A stretch of 16,661 nucleotides of DNA, from contig CAITHY010000178.1 in assembly GCA_903892315.1 (NCBI GenBank), forward strand, positions 1 through 16,661, in the 5' to 3' direction. The stretch is from an uncultured beta proteobacterium. Its GTDB lineage: Bacteria > Pseudomonadota > Gammaproteobacteria > Burkholderiales > Burkholderiaceae. Within the stretch, counting starts at the first letter, position 1; every line of letters starts with the position of its first letter. The notes below the pieces were generated by a model. That model was given only the letters and a program-made list of their open reading frames with translations. It was not told where the DNA came from and ran no database searches. Of this stretch, positions 1 through 7,095 are shown piece after piece. The position numbers and the translations under genes are program-made.

Positions 1-59
1 ATCTCATTGAGAAGCTCACGAATTCCCATCTCGTCATCAACAACCAAAATACTAGCCAT
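1..59 (-). CDS. ntrX: NtrX-type response regulator, N-terminal fragment cut by the window edge
   Basis: Only the first 19 codons are in the window. They read MASILVVDDEMGIRELLNE from an ATG at 57-59. The run of hydrophobic residues followed by DDE is the start of a receiver (REC) domain, where the paired acidic residues bind magnesium beside the phospho-acceptor aspartate. The gene starts 2 nt after the ntrY stop codon, so it is almost certainly the cognate regulator of that kinase. In the NtrX family the remainder would be a sigma-54 AAA+ domain and a DNA-binding domain, but none of that is visible here. The REC identity is seen directly. The NtrX name is inferred from the NtrY neighbour. 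Confidence 0.85.
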   Translation of the reverse strand, partial: MASILVVDDEMGIRELLNE

Positions 60-61
60 GC

Positions 62-2371
62 TTATGCTGCCTCTTTTGCTAGATTCATAAACAATATTGA
101 CACTTTCGCACCAACCACTTCTTCACCTTGCATACGGTTCCGAATTTCAATTTTGGCAGAGTGATCATCAATGATTTTCTTCACTACCGCCAAACCCAGA
201 CCCGTGCCCTTGCTCTTTGTTGTTACGTAAGGCTCAAATGCCCTTGCCAATATCTTAGCTGGAAATCCAACGCCACAATCACTTATTGTTAATCGCACAG
301 CATTTTGAACTGCACCATTGCTCTCACCATAAGGGACTACCTCAGTCTTAACCTCTACCGGACTGCTGGGGCGCGGCCCCTCAAGAGTGGCATCTTGAGC
401 ATTTTGTAGCAAGTTATGGATTACCTGCCTAAGTTGTAGAGAATCCCCCATGATTTCTGGGCAATGAGGGTCTAACTGAGTGCGCAATGGACTGCCATCG
501 TATAGGCCCAAAATTTCTGAGATGAGTGAATTGATGGAAACTGGCTTCAATTGTGGAGTTGGCGTCTTCGCAAAATCCCTAAAATCATTCACCATCTCTT
601 TCATGGCCTGCACCTGACCAATGATGGTTTCAGTACTGCGATTAATCATTTCTTCTTGCTCTGGGCTCAACTTGCCGGCAAGCTTATGCTGCAATCTTTC
701 AGCAGAAAGCTGAATTGGCGTAAGTGGGTTTTTAATTTCGTGCGCAAGGCGTCTAGCAACTTCGCTCCAAGCGATAGATCTTTGTGCGCTAACCACATCA
801 GTAATGTCATCAAAAACAACCATGCGTAAATCGTCAGTCAGCTCTGTGCCGCGCACGAACAGAGTTACCCCCAATTCATTTTCAAATTCGTTAGTGGTGT
901 GCAGTTGAATTTGTTTTTGCCAGGCTGGCGCATTAGTCTGTGAACCCTTTTGTTCTGCATCCCCATCACCCAACACTGCGAGCTTCATAGTGGAAAAGCC
1001 CTCTTTGATGGCCTCTTCAAACTCCAATAGCGCCGGGTTACTGCCGAGGGGCCTTCCATCAACTAGAGTTAGGTCCTGACCAAAAATACGATCTGCGCCC
1101 GCATTGCTCGAAACAAGGTTATAGTTTTTATCGAAAATGCATACGCCTGCAGTAAGACTTCCCAATACGCGCTCCAAGAATGCCTTGGACTCTTGCAAAG
1201 AAGTGCGGGTATCAGCTAGCTGCCTAGTCATGATGTTAAATTGCCGCGTAAGCATACCAAGTTCATCCCCAGTATCGAGCTCTGGCTTTGGTGATAAATC
1301 TCCCTGCGCAACAGCTTGGGTACCTTTCAGAAGCATCAAAAGAGGGCGTGCAAGTTGCCTGCCCAATATCAAAGCCAAAGTAATGGCTACGAATACTGCA
1401 AAGAAAAGCGTCAGCGTTAATGTGCCCACAAACATCTTACGCAGGCCTGTGCGCCCCAATGCTTTTTCTTGATACTCACTATATGCAGACTCCACGGCAA
1501 AAATGTTTTTTGCCAATGGGGTTGGTATGTAACGCACCAGCTGTAAAAAGTATTTGTCTTCAGTGTATTTCTCAGAACCCAATTTGTTATAAACAACCTT
1601 TTTTCGCACAATGGGAACAATGGCCCGAATTCGATAACCCTGTTGACCGCCTTCCACTTCAATTTGGTCTAAAAAGGTGATGCCCTTCTTACTAAATGCT
1701 TCTGCAACCACGCTCGGACTGGGCGCAGGTAAGTATTTTTTGGGTTTTGGCTCACTAGTAAAGATCAAATTGCGCTGTATATCAAATAGGCTAACCTCTT
1801 GAATGCCAAATTGATTGCGAATTTTCATGACTGTTGCAGCTACCTGCTCGGCGGATGTTCCCGAGGGAATTTGGACTATCTGTTGGGCGATGAAATTCCC
1901 TTCGCCCAAAATTTCTTCTTGGGCTACTCGCAAGGTCACGCGCCCTAACTCTAAACCAGAGTTCAGTGCTGTCTCAACTTTGACATCAAACCAAGTCTCA
2001 ATACTGCGCGACACAAACTGTAATGAAACGCCATACAAAATTAAACCTGGAACGATTCCGACTAAGGCAAAAATCATTGCCAACTTTGCAATCAAACGTG
2101 TCCCAAAGTGTCCTCGATACCAGCGAACAGCAATGACGGCCACCAAAATCAAAATGACTAGTGTTAGGCAAATTCCAATCACTACATTGGCAGCATAGAG
2201 CCAAATAAAGTAGTTATCAAAAAATTCTGTATTAGATGAGGCAATTGCCAATAAAAATAAAAGCAATAAAGCAAAGGCGCCAATCAACCCGATCGTGATC
2301 GGAATGATTTTTTTACTCCAAGATTTGGATGAAAAAAAACCCGGGTCTAGTATGGCCGCTATCGATCTCAT
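62..2371 (-). CDS. ntrY: NtrY-type membrane sensor histidine kinase
   Basis: This 769-residue sensor kinase autophosphorylates on histidine and passes phosphate to the adjacent NtrX-type regulator. Three hydrophobic segments (about residues 20-45, 53-83 and 92-118) precede an extracytoplasmic region of roughly 190 residues. A fourth helix (about 317-340) leads into a HAMP linker containing ARPLLMLLKGTQAVAQGDL. A PAS-like segment follows, then the H-box LAHEIKNPLTP with the phospho-accepting His near residue 544. The ATP-binding domain shows the N-box NLLQNAQDA, the G1 box DCGVGFP and the glycine-rich TTKSKGTGLGLAVV. This order matches the NtrY family, and the length is normal. The ATG at 2369-2371 overlaps the stop of the upstream gene (ATGA), indicating translational coupling. 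The signal is unknown; nitrogen or redox sensing is known for some family members, but nothing here decides between them. Confidence 0.93.
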   Translation of the reverse strand: MRSIAAILDPGFFSSKSWSKKIIPITIGLIGAFALLLLFLLAIASSNTEFFDNYFIWLYAANVVIGICLTLVILILVAVIAVRWYRGHFGTRLIAKLAMIFALVGIVPGLILYGVSLQFVSRSIETWFDVKVETALNSGLELGRVTLRVAQEEILGEGNFIAQQIVQIPSGTSAEQVAATVMKIRNQFGIQEVSLFDIQRNLIFTSEPKPKKYLPAPSPSVVAEAFSKKGITFLDQIEVEGGQQGYRIRAIVPIVRKKVVYNKLGSEKYTEDKYFLQLVRYIPTPLAKNIFAVESAYSEYQEKALGRTGLRKMFVGTLTLTLFFAVFVAITLALILGRQLARPLLMLLKGTQAVAQGDLSPKPELDTGDELGMLTRQFNIMTRQLADTRTSLQESKAFLERVLGSLTAGVCIFDKNYNLVSSNAGADRIFGQDLTLVDGRPLGSNPALLEFEEAIKEGFSTMKLAVLGDGDAEQKGSQTNAPAWQKQIQLHTTNEFENELGVTLFVRGTELTDDLRMVVFDDITDVVSAQRSIAWSEVARRLAHEIKNPLTPIQLSAERLQHKLAGKLSPEQEEMINRSTETIIGQVQAMKEMVNDFRDFAKTPTPQLKPVSINSLISEILGLYDGSPLRTQLDPHCPEIMGDSLQLRQVIHNLLQNAQDATLEGPRPSSPVEVKTEVVPYGESNGAVQNAVRLTISDCGVGFPAKILARAFEPYVTTKSKGTGLGLAVVKKIIDDHSAKIEIRNRMQGEEVVGAKVSILFMNLAKEAA

Positions 2372-2949
2372 CGCTTAATTAAATTTGGGCCATTAGGAGA
2401 AAACGGAAAGCGATACCAATCACTTGATACATTCCATTCGCGGTTATTGAGTGCGTTCACTTGGAATGGTTTTGGTAGCTTACTAAGATCCAGACTCATG
2501 CGCATGCTGGCTGTATAAGATTTAGTAGGATCTAATTGAGAGCCGTCAATGACTCGCCATCCACCAATACTCCCTACCGCTTGCAATGCCTCAGACATAG
2601 TTTTAGCAGAAAAAGTAAAGCCCTCCGAAGCAATTCGGTACTGCTGTGTCAGTGGCTGATAAGAAAGACGAGTCTGCCTTTGTACGAGCGCAGATTTTTC
2701 ATCAAACCAATACCAACGCGATCGAATTAAATCAAACTCTGTTTGGAAATAGAGAACAACGCCTTTTTGTACTGCATCTTCCAATCCAGGAGATAGCTCA
2801 ATCTGAAAAGCTGCATTGAGAAGCCAGTCGTTATCCACCTTCTCCAGCTCAAAGGATTTGATCTTGATTCCTTCGGCGCTAACGGTGGTTGAAAAAACAC
2901 CCAACACCATCAAGAACAAAAAGAAAAGCTGTTTAATTCTTCGGCTCAT
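2368..2949 (-). CDS. DUF4390-family exported protein upstream of ntrY
   Basis: This protein of 193 residues has unknown molecular function. It starts with a typical Sec signal peptide: basic MSRRIK, a hydrophobic core to about residue 20, and a likely cleavage site after VSA at residue 25. The mature part carries FELEKVDNDWLLNAAFQIELSPGLEDAVQKG and a YFQTEFDLIRSRWYWFDEK-type segment, which I recognise as the DUF4390 pattern of betaproteobacteria. No catalytic motif or further membrane span is visible. Both ends are interlocked with neighbours by 4-nt ATGA overlaps: its start with the rsmB stop and its stop with the ntrY start. That conserved position suggests a periplasmic or envelope role linked to NtrY. 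This link is inference only. Confidence 0.85.
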   Translation of the reverse strand: MSRRIKQLFFLFLMVLGVFSTTVSAEGIKIKSFELEKVDNDWLLNAAFQIELSPGLEDAVQKGVVLYFQTEFDLIRSRWYWFDEKSALVQRQTRLSYQPLTQQYRIASEGFTFSAKTMSEALQAVGSIGGWRVIDGSQLDPTKSYTASMRMSLDLSKLPKPFQVNALNNREWNVSSDWYRFPFSPNGPNLIKR

Positions 2950-4262
2950 GGCCCATTTTTCTTAAACAAAGCATAGTAAAAACCGTCGTTTAGTTCACCA
3001 GGCAAAATCTGGCCTGGAGCGACTAATCGTACCGCATTGGAGTGTTGCTCAGCAAACCAAGCAGCCTGCTCCTCACCCTCCTCGGGAAATATCGAGCAAG
3101 TGACATACAAAAGGGTGCCTTCCACCTGAAGCATCTTCCACGCTTGATTCAAAATGGCCCGTTGTCTTTCTTGCAGGGCCTTGATGTCAGCCTCGCGCCT
3201 TAAAAATGGAATATCGGGATGTCGCGACACTATTCCAGAGGCTGAGCAGGGGGCATCAAGCAAAATCTTGTCAAAAAGAACTCCGTCCCACCAGGCTGCT
3301 TTGGAAGCATCGCCGCGCAACACGCGCACTTTGTCCGACCGCAAACGCAGGCGATCTAAGTTACCGCCAATTTTTCCAATGCGCTCACCATCTAACTCTA
3401 AGGCCCGCATTGAGCAGTCTGCAAGCTCCAATAGATGCGCTGTTTTTCCACCAGGAGCAGCACAGGCATCCAATACCAACTCTCCTGCCTGAGGGCTCAA
3501 TAAGACCGCAGCCAACTGTGCGCCCGCATCTTGTACAGACACAGCACCAGTATAAAAACCCGGTAGGTCGGATACGGGAACCGCTTCAGGCAACAGGAGA
3601 GCGGAGGACAGTTGAACGCCTGCTAACTCTTCTATTGGTGTGGATGTAATTCCGGACTCAGACAATAAGAATTGATATTGCGCACGCGTATATTGCCTCT
3701 GGTTTACACGCAAAATTAATGGTGCACGCTTAGCTTGTTGAAACAAAATCGATTGCCATGCTTTGGAATAATTGCGCTTCAGATTAGCGCGCCACCAAGC
3801 AGGCACATACATTGGAATTGGATCGGGCGGAAAACGCTTCTCGCCCTCTGGCGGCTTTACTACGAGGCTTACCTTGCGCAGTACCGCATTCACTAAACCT
3901 TTGGCATACATGGTTTCGTCATACTCACCGCAAGCCTTCACTGCCTGATCCACAATTGTGTGGGCTGGATAGCCCTTACTCTCGGTTGCTTCTTGCAAAA
4001 ATAAAGCAATCGCAACGCTGAGCAAATGATCCACTTCAGGGGGCGGGGTCTTTGGAATCAATTGCTGAATGAATTCATGGGAGCGCACCCATTTACGGAG
4101 TGCATCAAAGCTTAGGCTCTGAACGATCGGGCGCTCGTGGGCCTCTAGCTCATCCAGAACTTCTGTAAGCGACCTTCCGCTCATGACCTCGCTTACCGCT
4201 TGTGCAGCAATCGTGATTGCTGCAGAGAGCGGGAGACTGCGTGGTGTTTTTTGATCAGTCAA
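2946..4262 (-). CDS. rsmB: 16S rRNA (cytosine-967-C5)-methyltransferase RsmB
   Basis: RsmB transfers a methyl group from S-adenosylmethionine to C5 of cytosine 967 in 16S rRNA. The 438 residues match the family length. A NusB-like RNA-binding domain occupies roughly the first 150 residues, followed by the Rossmann methyltransferase. SAM-binding motif I, DACAAPGGKT, begins near residue 265. Motif IV, DAPCSASG, has its Cys near 339. The catalytic motif VI, TCSIFPEEGE, has its Cys near 389. The start is a TTG at 4260-4262, one base after the htpX stop, with a GGAG element overlapping the end of htpX. No better in-frame ATG is near, so re-initiation from the upstream gene seems likely. The stop overlaps the DUF4390 start. 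Confidence 0.95.
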   Translation of the reverse strand: MTDQKTPRSLPLSAAITIAAQAVSEVMSGRSLTEVLDELEAHERPIVQSLSFDALRKWVRSHEFIQQLIPKTPPPEVDHLLSVAIALFLQEATESKGYPAHTIVDQAVKACGEYDETMYAKGLVNAVLRKVSLVVKPPEGEKRFPPDPIPMYVPAWWRANLKRNYSKAWQSILFQQAKRAPLILRVNQRQYTRAQYQFLLSESGITSTPIEELAGVQLSSALLLPEAVPVSDLPGFYTGAVSVQDAGAQLAAVLLSPQAGELVLDACAAPGGKTAHLLELADCSMRALELDGERIGKIGGNLDRLRLRSDKVRVLRGDASKAAWWDGVLFDKILLDAPCSASGIVSRHPDIPFLRREADIKALQERQRAILNQAWKMLQVEGTLLYVTCSIFPEEGEEQAAWFAEQHSNAVRLVAPGQILPGELNDGFYYALFKKNGP

Positions 4263-4263
4263 A

Positions 4264-4599
4264 TTAATTTGCTCCGGGATATACCCCGTTTTTCGCCCTA
4301 CTCATTAAGCGCGCCACCCGCTCTTCTGTAGGTGGGTGGGTTGAAAAAAGTTGTGCAAGGCCACCCGCACTCAAAGGGTTGGGAATCATCATCTGCGCTG
4401 TTTCAGGATGCTGTTCAAGCGCTTGAAATGGAATGCCTTGTGCATAGTTGTGAATTTTTTCTAATGCCTGTGCTAGCGCATCAGGAAGAGAACTAATTTC
4501 TGCGCCACCACGATCTACCTCGTATTCTCTTGCACGAGAAATGCCGATTTGAATCCAGCTTGCTGCCATCAAAACAGCAGTCTTTGCAAAATTAAACAT
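4264..4599 (-). CDS. htpX: HtpX (M48 metalloprotease) remnant with an internal in-frame deletion
   Basis: HtpX is normally a membrane zinc protease of about 280-290 residues that degrades misfolded membrane proteins. This reading frame has only 111 residues. Residues 1-13 ([13 protein letters not shown]) look like the ordinary HtpX N-terminus. They run straight into the family's C-terminal part, with [14 protein letters not shown] at 21-34, then [19 protein letters not shown] and [15 protein letters not shown]. The transmembrane helices and the HExxH zinc/catalytic motif are absent; only the third zinc-ligand Glu (about residue 25) remains. A strong AAGGAG ribosome site sits 5 nt before the ATG at 4597-4599, so I prefer that start to the alternative 10 codons upstream inside fmt. 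Proteolytic activity is very unlikely. It may be a decaying gene kept in frame because rsmB translation is coupled to it. Confidence 0.85.
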   Translation of the reverse strand: MFNFAKTAVLMAASWIQIGISRAREYEVDRGGAEISSLPDALAQALEKIHNYAQGIPFQALEQHPETAQMMIPNPLSAGGLAQLFSTHPPTEERVARLMSRAKNGVYPGAN

Positions 4600-4601
4600 A
4601 T

Positions 4602-5600
4602 CTACTCCTTTGTTTGGAAGCGCAACCATTTTTCACCATCGCCAATCGACTGCACACACGTTTTGGCATCTATTTTTTTACCGCCCGGTTTTTGCATTTC
4701 TAAAACCTCAAGCGCCCCTTCACCACACTGAATATAGGCACTCTGATTACCAAACCCAAGCACTTCGCCTACAGCACCAGTGACGCCCACAACCTTCGGG
4801 TCTACCAGTCTTGAATCCCAAAACTTCACCGCCAGCCCATTTAAGTTGCTGCTTGCCCCCGGGAAGGGATTAAAGGCCCGAATGCGCTGATCAATTTCTT
4901 TTGCGCTTAGAGCCCAGTCAATCTCCGCCTCACTCTTCTGTATTTTTTCAGCGTAGGTAATGCCATCCTTTGCTTGGGGGGTGCGAGATAAATTTTTGTC
5001 TTGGTCTAAAGCATTTAAAACATCCACAATTGATTTCGAGCCAAGCTGCGCCAATCGATCATGCAAGCTTGCACTCGTCTCATTATGATTAATTTCAAGA
5101 TCGGCAACTAAAACAGTGTCTCCGGTATCCAAGCCGGCATCCATTTGCATGATGCAAACCCCCGTCTTGGAATCACCCGCTTCAATTGCTCGCTGAATTG
5201 GTGCTGCACCACGCCAGCGCGGCAACAGAGAGGCGTGAATATTAAAGCTGCCGCGCCTTCCCTCCCTCTCGCTAATATCTAAAACCTCTTGCGGCAAGAT
5301 CAAGCCATAGGCAACCACCACCATGACGTCAAAGTCTGTTGAAGACAAGCGCTCATATGCAGCTTGTGCCTGCGCCTGCTTCTGCGAATCAGTGCTCGTG
5401 CGTCTTAATGTCTCTGGCTGCAGCACAGTAATATTTTTTTTCAAAGCAAACTCTTTTACCGGGCTTGCCTGAAGGTGCATGCCTCTGCCGGCACGCCGAT
5501 CAGGCTGCGTTAAAGCCAAAACAATTTCATGCCCAGCATCGTCAATTGCGCGCATCGCTTGCGCAGCAAACTCAGGAGTTCCAGCAAAGACGATTTTCAT
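4602..5600 (-). CDS. fmt: Methionyl-tRNA formyltransferase
   Basis: Fmt formylates the amino group of methionyl-initiator tRNA using 10-formyltetrahydrofolate. The 332 residues start with [16 protein letters not shown], the standard N-terminus of the family. The catalytic domain carries [18 protein letters not shown], with the catalytic Asn near residue 120 and His near 122, followed by MDAGLDTGD with the catalytic Asp near 158. The C-terminal OB-like tRNA-binding domain includes [11 protein letters not shown] stretch around residues 66-88 (Gln/Ala-rich, [16 protein letters not shown]) makes the protein about 15 residues longer before the catalytic motif than the E. coli enzyme. It lies 8 nt after def, the usual pairing, because Def removes the formyl group that Fmt adds. 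The stop is 2 nt before the htpX ATG. Confidence 0.97.
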   Translation of the reverse strand: MKIVFAGTPEFAAQAMRAIDDAGHEIVLALTQPDRRAGRGMHLQASPVKEFALKKNITVLQPETLRRTSTDSQKQAQAQAAYERLSSTDFDVMVVVAYGLILPQEVLDISEREGRRGSFNIHASLLPRWRGAAPIQRAIEAGDSKTGVCIMQMDAGLDTGDTVLVADLEINHNETSASLHDRLAQLGSKSIVDVLNALDQDKNLSRTPQAKDGITYAEKIQKSEAEIDWALSAKEIDQRIRAFNPFPGASSNLNGLAVKFWDSRLVDPKVVGVTGAVGEVLGFGNQSAYIQCGEGALEVLEMQKPGGKKIDAKTCVQSIGDGEKWLRFQTKE

Positions 5601-5608
5601 TGGTGCGC

Positions 5609-6124
5609 TTAGCGCTGACCTACTAATTCTTTAGCGCGCTTCTTCATTTTTTGTGAGATACGAGTTCTTTTAAGTATGGATAAATACTCAACAAACACTT
5701 TGCCCTGCAAATGATCTAACTCATGCTGCAAACAAACCGCCAATAAACCATCGGCCTCAATTTCAAATTCCTTACCGTCAACGTTTAAAGCCTTCACTCG
5801 AATTGCGGATGGTCTCTCAACTTCGTCATAAAACTCGGGAACAGATAAACAGCCTTCGCGCCATGATTTTGTTTCAGGACTTGCCCAAACAATTTCAGGA
5901 TTGATAAAAACCATCAGTTCGTTTTGTTCATCAGACACATCAATCACCACGATGCGCTCATGAATATCTACCTGCGTCGCAGCCAAGCCAACACCGGGGG
6001 CGTCATACATGGTGTCCGCCATATCGGCGACAATTTTTTTAATACGCGCATCCACTTGCTCCACTGGTTTAGCAATCTTGTGCAAGCGCGGATCTGGATA
6101 ACAAAGGACGGGTAACAAAGCCAT
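5609..6124 (-). CDS. def: Peptide deformylase
   Basis: Def removes the N-formyl group from nascent proteins using a bound metal ion. All three family motifs are present, numbered from the ATG at 6122-6124: GVGLAATQ at 44-51, EGCLSVP at 90-96 and HELDH at 134-138. The metal ligands are Cys92, His134 and His138, and Glu135 is catalytic. The resulting 171 residues are normal for the enzyme. The reading frame stays open to a TTG at 6137-6139, but the ATG gives [14 protein letters not shown], which fits the family N-terminus better. No clear Shine-Dalgarno sequence precedes it. This is the first gene of the minus-strand operon that continues through fmt to ntrX, and a promoter candidate lies immediately upstream. 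Confidence 0.95.
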   Translation of the reverse strand: MALLPVLCYPDPRLHKIAKPVEQVDARIKKIVADMADTMYDAPGVGLAATQVDIHERIVVIDVSDEQNELMVFINPEIVWASPETKSWREGCLSVPEFYDEVERPSAIRVKALNVDGKEFEIEADGLLAVCLQHELDHLQGKVFVEYLSILKRTRISQKMKKRAKELVGQR

Positions 6125-6130
6125 ATCAGA

Positions 6131-6159
6131 ATTATCCAACAGAGCTATCAGTCTGTCCT
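6131..6159 (-). promoter_or_regulatory. Putative sigma-70 promoter for the def-fmt operon
   Basis: On the minus strand, AGGACA (6154-6159) is followed after 17 nt by GATAAT (6131-6136). They match the -35 and -10 consensus at four and five of six positions. The -10 box ends only 6 nt before the chosen def ATG, so transcription from it would start at or next to the start codon. This was found by eye only. Confidence 0.35.
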
Positions 6160-6197
6160 GATTGTCGCAATTCCCCCAAAGAAAACAAAATTGATTT

Positions 6198-6872
6198 ATG
6201 CAAACATCCCCACTTCCTAATTCTGCTCTCCAACTCGATCGTAAGAGCCCTTATTACCCCATCCGCCTGCATGATTTATATGATCCTCCACGGTGTCTTT
6301 ATATACATGGGGAGATTCATCTTCTGAAGAAACCCATGATTGCGATCGTAGGCTCCAGAAACGCCAGCCCTGAGGGTTTGAAAAATGCAGGCCAGTTTGC
6401 CCAAGCATTATCGAGAGCGGGCGCCTTGATCGTTTCTGGCCTGGCAAAGGGAGTCGACAGCGCAGCCCACCAAGCGGTCATTGAGCTTGGGCCTAATCAC
6501 TGTACTGCGGCAATATTAGGGACCGGTGTAGATGTCGTTTATCCCCGTCAAAATATCGAACTATCTCGTGCCATCAGCCAACAAGGGCTATTGGTATCTG
6601 AACTCCCCCTGGGGTCAGGGCCAAATGCATGGCACTTTCCCCGAAGAAATCGCATTATTGCCGCCCTAGCACTTGGCGTTGTTGTAATAGAGGCGGCAGA
6701 AAAGTCAGGCTCCCTCATTACCGCTCGCCTGGCCGCAGACCTTGGAAGAGAGGTTTTCGCCATTCCTGGACCCATCCATCAGGCAAATTCTGTCGGCTGC
6801 CATCTACTTATTCAACAGGGTGCAAAACTAGCCTTTAGACCAGACGATGTTCTTGAGGAACTTTGTTTTTAA
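6198..6872 (+). CDS. dprA: DprA-family DNA-processing protein, Rossmann core only
   Basis: DprA binds single-stranded DNA taken up during natural transformation and loads RecA. The Rossmann-like core is well kept: GSRNAS at residues 52-57, [12 protein letters not shown] at 80-91, GTGVDVVYP at 108-116, FPRRNRIIA at 147-155 and SGSLITAR at 170-177. The protein has only 224 residues, against about 360-380 for most betaproteobacterial DprA. The N-terminal SAM-like domain is missing: an in-frame TGA sits two codons before the ATG, and only 73 nt separate it from the divergent def start. The C-terminal winged-helix (DML1) domain is also missing, since the protein ends right after [10 protein letters not shown]. 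No Shine-Dalgarno sequence is obvious. It may be a minimal active form or an early stage of loss. Confidence 0.85.
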   Translation: MQTSPLPNSALQLDRKSPYYPIRLHDLYDPPRCLYIHGEIHLLKKPMIAIVGSRNASPEGLKNAGQFAQALSRAGALIVSGLAKGVDSAAHQAVIELGPNHCTAAILGTGVDVVYPRQNIELSRAISQQGLLVSELPLGSGPNAWHFPRRNRIIAALALGVVVIEAAEKSGSLITARLAADLGREVFAIPGPIHQANSVGCHLLIQQGAKLAFRPDDVLEELCF

Positions 6873-6894
6873 GCAAAAACCACATTTAAAGGGT

Positions 6895-6912
6895 ATAAAA
6901 ATGGGTTTTTAT
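6895..6912 (+). repeat. Stem-loop downstream of dprA
   Basis: A 7-nt arm ATAAAAA and its exact complement TTTTTAT enclose a TGGG loop. The stem can be extended by GG/CC across a single bulged T. It begins 22 nt after the dprA stop and could stop transcription weakly. It lacks a GC-rich stem and a clean T-run after the hairpin, so it is not a classical intrinsic terminator. Confidence 0.4.
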
Positions 6913-6947
6913 CCAAAATCTGGGAACTCCGACCCGCCTAAAACTAG

Positions 6948-6967
6948 CCAAAAATAGGTGTTTTTGG
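6948..6967 (+). repeat. Second stem-loop upstream of topB
   Basis: CCAAAAA and TTTTTGG form a perfect 7-nt inverted repeat around the loop TAGGTG. It overlaps the -35 part of the topB promoter candidate, so it could be an operator or a terminator-like element for readthrough from dprA. No function can be shown from sequence alone. Confidence 0.4.
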
Positions 6968-6994
6968 ACTTTTCCCAATTTATCGGTTAATAAT
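6965..6994 (+). promoter_or_regulatory. Putative promoter for topB
   Basis: TGGACT (6965-6970, four of six to the -35 consensus) is followed after 18 nt by AATAAT (6989-6994, five of six to the -10 consensus). This would leave a leader of about 95 nt before the topB GTG. It was found by eye in an AT-rich region, where chance matches are common. Confidence 0.3.
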
Positions 6995-7095
6995 AAAAAA
7001 GGGGTATGCAATTGGCTAAGTCCAGTTTTGGTTTAAATTGGCCATCCGTTTTATCCCAAAAACCATCATTTCTAGCTCAAATTTAGGCAAAACGC

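Larger units (their letters stand above)
6873..7095. other. AT-rich intergenic region between dprA and topB
   Basis: These 223 nt hold no recognisable reading frame on either strand. I see no remnant of a DprA winged helix, nor of an smg/DUF494 gene, which I recall lying at this position in some relatives. The stretch contains A/T-rich stem-loops and a promoter candidate for topB, listed separately. The motif AATTGGC recurs at about 7010 and 7037. Confidence 0.6.

Noticed and set aside
1815..2198. Plus-strand frame of 127 codons opposite the N-terminal region of ntrY
   Set aside because: It is antisense to the membrane and periplasmic part of NtrY, with no domain and no start signals.
4600..4629. 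Longer htpX start, 10 codons upstream inside fmt
   Set aside because: The ATG at 4597-4599 has an AAGGAG site at ideal spacing and gives the normal HtpX N-terminus [13 protein letters not shown]. The longer form would overlap the fmt 3' end.
6125..6139. TTG start for def, five codons upstream of the chosen ATG
   Set aside because: The extra residues MDNSD are not typical of the family, and the -10 candidate would fall inside the coding region. The ATG gives the standard length.
6895..6967. Classical rho-independent terminator after dprA
   Set aside because: The hairpins are almost purely A/T with no GC-rich stem, and no T-tract follows the closing arm, so a confident terminator call is not justified.
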